This document shows, in pieces, positions 58,844 to 64,000 of a DNA stretch of 64,000 nucleotides. The stretch spans positions 6,882,001 to 6,946,000 of the forward strand of contig JAUKUA010000001.1 in assembly GCA_030549175.1 (NCBI GenBank), given 5' to 3'. Origin of the DNA: Lasiosphaeris hirsuta (Eukaryota; Ascomycota; Sordariomycetes; Sordariales; Lasiosphaeriaceae). Within the stretch, counting starts at the first letter, position 1. Every line of letters starts with the position of its first letter. Under the pieces are notes generated by a model. It did no database searches. It was not told where the DNA came from and worked only from the letters and a program-made list of their open reading frames with translations. The translations under genes and the position numbers were made by a program.

Positions 58844-60906
58844 ATGGCTCCAGACCGCGACGTTGAGATGAACCGGCTAAGTCTCAAGGAGGGCTCACTG
58901 GCCCAGGGGAGCAGCTGGAGCACACCGCGAGGACCCTCATACCTGTACGATGAGGGCCGACCCCGGCGCGGGCGGCGGGACCGCGGCCGCGATACCGTGA
59001 ACCGCTGGATCGATTCGTTTCGGCGCGACCCGAACCAGCGCATAACGCCAAAGATAGTCGCAAGCACCTTCAACGACCGGGACGGGGACGCCCTCGGCCA
59101 TGACGACGGCATGGAAGTGAGGCCTGGCTCGGGCGACGTCTCTACGAGAAACCACCGCGGGGCCCATTACTTTGATCTCTACGCCGCGACTCTCAATACA
59201 GTCAACACGGGGCTGTCGAGGGAGCTGAAAGGGCGACATCTTCAGATGATAGCGATAGGAGGCTCTATCGGTACGCCTGCTTCCTATGTCAACATGTTGA
59301 CTAGGAGCCCCTATACTGACATTGCTTGAATATACCAGGCACGGGCCTGTTTGTAGCATCCGGTAAAGCCCTCAATACGGGTGGCCCGGCGGCAATACTG
59401 ATCGCGTACGCTTTTATCGGCGTTATGCTGTACTGCACCGTCCAGGCGCTAGGCGAGCTTGCTGTGACTTTTCCCGTCGCTGGTTCCTTTTCGGCCTACT
59501 CAACCCGCTTCCTTGATCCAGCTTGGGGGTTCGCCATGGGGTGGAACTATGCCATGCAGTGGCTCATAGTCTTGCCGCTCGAGATTGTGGCGGCATCCAT
59601 AACAGTTGGTTATTGGAATAGCTACTTAAACCGGTCCATATTTGTGACCATCTTCCTCATCGCCATTGTCGCCATCAATCTGTTTGGCGTCAAAGCCTAT
59701 GGCGAAGCAGAGTTCATCTTTGCTATCATCAAGGTCACGGCCGTCATCGGCTTCATGTGAGTGCCCTATGCTGTAACCGTTATTAGTTCCGGTCGCTTAC
59801 CTCAGTTCCGTAGCCTCCTGGGCTGCGTTATCAATATCGGCGGCTTCCCTGATGAGGGCTATATTGGCGGAAAGTACTGGACTAACCCCGGGGCCTTCCA
59901 TAATGGCTTCAGGGGGTTGTGTTCCGTCTTCGTCACGGCTGCCTTCGCCTTTGCCGGTACCGAGCTGGTCGGCCTCGCCGCCGCCGAGACGGTCAACCCA
60001 CGAAAGTCGCTCCCAACGGCCATCAAACAAGTTTTCTGGCGCATCACACTCTTTTACATTGTCGCACTCACCCTCATCGGCCTCCTCGTCCCATACGATC
60101 ACCCCAAACTGCTCGGCGCAAGGAGCGTGGCCGATGCCTCAGCCTCCCCCTTTGTTATCGCTATCGAGTCCGCCGGCATCGATGTGCTCCCCGGCGTCAT
60201 GAACGGCGTCATCCTAATAGCCGTCATCTCGGTCGGCAACAGCGCCGTCTTCGGGAGCTCGCGCACTCTTGCCGCCCTCGCCGATCAGGGCCAAGCGCCC
60301 AAGATCTTCGGCTACGTCGACCGCCGCGGCCGGCCTCTCGTCGCCATCCTTGTCGCCGCGCTCTTCGGCCTGTTAGGCTACCTAGCCGACCTCGAAGCGC
60401 AGGCCGACGTCCTCGACTGGTTGCTCGCCGTGTCGGGCCTCTCCTCGATCCTCACCTGGGGTAGCATCAACCTCGCGCACATCCGCTTCCGCCGCGCCTG
60501 GGCCGCGAAAGGCCGCAGCCTCGACGAGCTCGCGTTCCGCGCCCAGGCTGGCGTCGTCGGCTCCTGGATCGGGCTCACATTTAATTGCCTTGTGCTCATC
60601 GCGCAGTTCTGGACCGCTGCCTGGCCCGTCACCTCCCCCGCTGCACCCGGCTCACGTCCAGTCAGCAACGACCAGAATCCAAAAAGCGTCGTACAGCACT
60701 TCTTCTTGCAGTTCCTGTGCGTGCCTATCGTCGTTGCAACGTATCTCGGATACAAGCTGTGGTTCCGCACGCCCTGGATCAAAGCCAGGAATATCGATGT
60801 CGACACGGGCCGCAAGGAGTTTAACCTGCCGATTCTAGTGCAGCAGGAGCGTGATGAGCGAAGCGGATGGCCTGCGTGGAAGAAGGTGTACAAGTTTTTG
60901 TGTTGA
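58844..60906 (+). CDS. amino-acid permease (APC superfamily, YAT type)
   Basis: Three exons (58844-59270, 59339-59756, 59814-60906) give 645 aa. A cytosolic N-terminus of about 130 residues contains many Arg/Asp residues. The first transmembrane helix starts with LKGRHLQMIAIGGSIGTGLF, the hallmark of fungal amino-acid permeases. Later landmarks are GSFSAYSTRFLDPAWGFAMG, FAFAGTELVGLAAAE, NPRKSLPTAIKQVFWRI and SSRTLAALADQGQAPKIF, and a cytosolic tail after the last helix. It imports amino acids with protons across the plasma membrane; specificity is unknown. The second intron ends at the tag before CCTCC (59813), because the earlier ctcag would give a stop codon within three codons. Confidence 0.95.
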
Positions 60907-61964
60907 TTTTTTTTTTTTTTTGGCTTGCTTGCTTTCCTTGCAGATAAAAGGGGAGGGGGGGAAAGAAACCGCGGTGTTGGGTTAGCGTATTGCTTGCGTT
61001 CCGCTCTCGAGAAGATCGGATGGAAAATTGGGCTAGCGGCGGTTTGGGATTGTTCACACAAAGGTAACAAGTGGACTATTATTGCGAGATACCACGGCTG
61101 GGGCTACTAATGTTGGCATGACTCTTTTGGGATGGCGATTGGGCTTTGGTTTACTTCATTTTGCTCCGCTCTGCGAAAGATACCTAGGGTCCGGGTCGGG
61201 TGTTTGGAATGTGATTTTATCCAAAGATCACCATGGGTTATAATGGGGACGTTTAGATCTCTGAGCATATCATGACGCCATGATAGAATTCGATTACGTT
61301 ATTGCGGATAACCTTGAGTTTCTAAGTTGACGATGAATGTGGCTGTCATTGGGACGCCAAACTTGCTACAATAGTCACAGGAATTCCAGGATTCTCCAAA
61401 GAAACCCGGAGGCTTGGTTCTTGTCAACACTGGCTATCAATTTCAAAGCACGGGGCACGTGTATATCTTCCCAACGACTCTCGCGGAGGTACAATAAAAC
61501 CGAAAGCCCGCCTATTCCTATTCTACGGGATAGCCCGAGATGATTCGACAAAAAGTACCAAGTTTGGTGTATAGTACACCATAGCCCAACATCAATAACA
61601 ACAGGGGCAGAGACCTCGTCTGCCCAGAATCAATATGCTCTTTTCTCTTCTCCAACAAGACTACCGAGGCCTGGCGAATAACCGAACTCTCAACGAAGGA
61701 GATATACAAGATTAACCAGTGCTGCTGAATAGACCCTGTAGGCGCAAGCCAAAGAGTAGGCCGACAATAAATAAACAGACGAAAAAGAAACTCCGGGTGG
61801 ATGTGTCTCCCTAAATCAGTGTTTTCGGTTGCTGTGTATTTCTTCTTCATGAATCATCGAGCGGCATGTATAAGACGTATAATCATCAAAAGAAGACTTT
61901 ATCCGCGGTCGTGTCTCTTCAAGCAGCCATCCATCCCTCGTCGGATCTGACTGGGGTTGGCGCG
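60907..61964. other. convergent spacer, permease to NTF2-like gene
   Basis: 1.06 kb of 3' flanks. A T-tract follows the permease stop. No gene is supported. Confidence 0.5.
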
Positions 61965-63710
61965 CTAGTACTCCCAGAAGTTGTCCGTCTTAGCCGATGG
62001 GCCCTTTTGTTGCTTTCCGGGGACGGCGTGCGGTGTCCCGTCGTCGTTCTCGCCGCCAAAGATCCAGCCGCGCGAAGTTCCCTTCTTGCCGCCCATGCCG
62101 TCGCCAGCAATGACAATGCCGCGGTCGTCGCCCGCCTTGTTGGGGTTGGGTTTGCTGTTCTCCTTCTGCGAGACCGGAGACACATCATATGACGACCAGT
62201 TGCTCTCCAACATGCGCACCGCCTTCTTGCGGTCATCGCCAACCTTGGCGTTGTCGGGCTGCGCGCCGTTGCCGCTGGATGCTTCATCGGTGATGGTGAA
62301 GTGCGGGTCAAAGTCCTTGTGCCGACCACCCAGGTTGGTTACGTTGGTCAATGGCAGGGGGCCGGGCGTCGGTACGGTACCGTCCTCAGTATGGAGATTG
62401 TTTTCATACAGGCCAAGTCCAGTGTTGTGGGCAGTGCCGCGAGGGCGGCCTGCGTTGCGCCGCTCGCCCTCCGGCCCATCATCGACAAAGTCGAAGTGGG
62501 CCTCGGCGTCGCGACGCCCTTTGACCTGCCCCGTCTTCTTTTGCGGCTCATCGTCAACCACATCCTTGTCGCCCTCGTTGCCCCAATGGCGCACGTCGCG
62601 AGCCTTGTGTAGAACGCGACTCGCGGTCGGCTTCTGCGGTGTTACGAAGTCCTCAAACGACCAGTTGGTGTCGTGCTTGGTCTTTGGCTTCTTGTCGAAG
62701 CCCACGCCGGCCTTGGGTGCGTCTTGCGGGTCGGTTCCGTCTGCGAAGTCGAAATGCGAATACTTCCCGGGGTTAGGTTGCACATAGCGACTGCGAGCCT
62801 GGTGGTTTTCATGCACGTCATTCTGAATTTCATCACCCTCCTCGGTGTTAAAGAGGCGACTTGGCTGGTAGTTCTTTCCGGCGCCAATCTTTGGTGCAAT
62901 GGCCTTGCTGGGCGACTGTGACCGCTCGCGACCTCTGCTCGGCGAGGTCGACTCCTCTTCGACAGGCTCGTCTCCAAGGATCTCGGTAAAGGACCTCTGG
63001 CGAGGGCGGGTGCCAGCGTACGGGGAAACAACGGCGGCCGGAAGGTTGCCGACGTCCTCGCGCGGCGCAAAGAGGGCCAGCGATGCGTGGGGATCGCGTA
63101 GGACGTTGTTTGAGTTCCCGCGAGCCCGGGTGAGACTCTCCTCAGAGGTGGGCGGGCCGCCCGCGGGCTTGACACACCTAGCAATGAGGCTGATCTGGTC
63201 CTTGCTGTCGCGAATGGGCCAGTTACGACCAGATTTTCCAATGACGTCGAGCTGCTTGAGAAGTGATCCCTGGTCCCAGTTCTGGCGGATCTGTGTGATC
63301 CTGCCCTCGCTGTCAAATGTGACCATGTGAAGCTGAAGAGTACGGCTGTGTCAGCAGAGCCGCGATCGCATCGGGGTGGAACTTGAGACTGGGAGGCTTA
63401 CAATCGGGAGATAGACGGTGCGATCAGACACAAAGTTGTCGTCAAGGCCGGGGAGGTAGGCGCCCCCTCCTGTGACGAACTCTAGAGTGGTGTCGACCTC
63501 GAAAGCAACCGCATTCTTGCCCTCAATGACAAAGAGGGCATCCTCCTTCTTCCTCTTGACCTGGCTGCGCAGCGTGGCAAGGTGCTTGATGATCTCGGTA
63601 GCGCCAGCGAAGCTGGTGGTGGTTGTGATGTAGTGCAGAGTTGCGTTTGGTGTCAACGCCGCCGAGTTTGGCGAAGCGAGGAACCGCTTGTATGCAGTCT
63701 GCAGCGCCAT
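61965..63710 (-). CDS. NTF2-fold protein with repetitive C-terminal tail
   Basis: Two exons (63402-63710, 61965-63332) give 558 aa. Residues 1-150 form an NTF2-like domain: MALQTAYKRFLASPNSAALTP, then HYITTTTSFAGATEIIKHL, AFEVDTTLEFV, VYLPILHMVTFDSEGRITQI and RQNWDQGSLLKQLD. The remainder is charged and probably disordered. It has short repeated motifs: HFDFADG (about 296), NWSFEDFVTP (about 326), HFDFVDD (about 382), HFTITDE (about 447) and NWSSYDVSP (about 481). The tail ends RGWIFGGENDDG and DNFWEY. The tail could be a ribosome- or RNA-binding region, but I have no proof. The start at 63710 begins directly with the NTF2 helix, so it is preferred. Confidence 0.8.
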
Positions 63711-64000
63711 TTCTTGAGTGGGCAACAATGGTGTCGCAAAATATCCAAGCGGGCGGTTTGGGGTGTGAAGCAATCCTGTTGCCAGAGCAGGCAGAGGGCA
63801 GATGGGTGGAGAGCGAAAGTTTGCTTTCAAAGCTGGTGTTAGTTTGCGGGGTGTGCAGAGCTGAGGTGGAAAAGGAATGGAAGGAGAAGAAAAAAAGCTA
63901 AGACGGGGCCAGAAGGTCAGAAGAAAGGGAGGCACACAGATCTCGGGACGCGTTTCTCGTTTCTCAAGGAAGGACGGGTGCAGCTGCGGATGCACGAGCT
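63711..64000. other. promoter and leader of the NTF2-like gene
   Basis: 290 bp upstream of the minus-strand start at the right edge of the window. No other feature is visible. Confidence 0.5.

Overview
This 64 kb window is nuclear DNA of a filamentous ascomycete, most likely a Sordariomycete and possibly Sordariales. The genes are split by short introns of about 45-130 nt. The introns have GT..AG (or GC..AG) ends and CTAAC/CTGAC branch sites, and their 5' leaders are pyrimidine-rich. The families are also fungal: a WSC-copper radical oxidase, a DUF7727-like membrane protein, a Pgp-type ABCB pump, an SBDS-like Rtc3 protein, Atg10 and polo kinase. The organism is inferred from family content; no species-specific marker is visible.

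I find 20 protein genes. For each, exon joins were checked by hand for an open frame across the splice sites. Left part (1-24 kb): histidyl-tRNA synthetase (-, 18 exons, two possible starts for cytosolic and mitochondrial forms); a full-size ABCB transporter (+); an atypical bZIP regulator (+); a secreted carboxylesterase-like protein that has lost its catalytic residues and carries a stop codon in its signal peptide (+); a secreted copper radical oxidase with five WSC domains (-).

Middle (24-48 kb): polo kinase (-) divergent from an OPA3-like mitochondrial protein (+); an unrecognised 231-aa protein (+) with a weak resemblance in layout to the meiotic protein SPO16; a 5.5 kb stretch with no gene; a DUF7727-like membrane protein (+); Rtc3 (-); a 968-aa DH-PH RhoGEF (-) divergent from the proteasome chaperone Nas2/PSMD9 (+); and the GTPase Ran (+).

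Right part (48-64 kb): a low-complexity hypothetical protein (-); ARPC1 of the Arp2/3 complex (-) sharing a 397-bp promoter with a U2B''/U1A-type spliceosomal protein (+); Atg10 (-); a class I alpha-1,2-mannosidase (+); an amino-acid permease (+); and an NTF2-fold protein with a repetitive tail (-).

This is mostly a housekeeping chromosome arm. I see no biosynthetic cluster, transposon, CRISPR array, tRNA or rRNA. The most unusual items are the 9-nt and 12-nt microexons of the histidyl-tRNA synthetase gene, the esterase pseudoenzyme with its interrupted start, three GC-AG introns with the same donor sequence, a bZIP lacking the invariant Asn, a perfect 25-bp inverted repeat downstream of Ran, and the possible SPO16-like gene.
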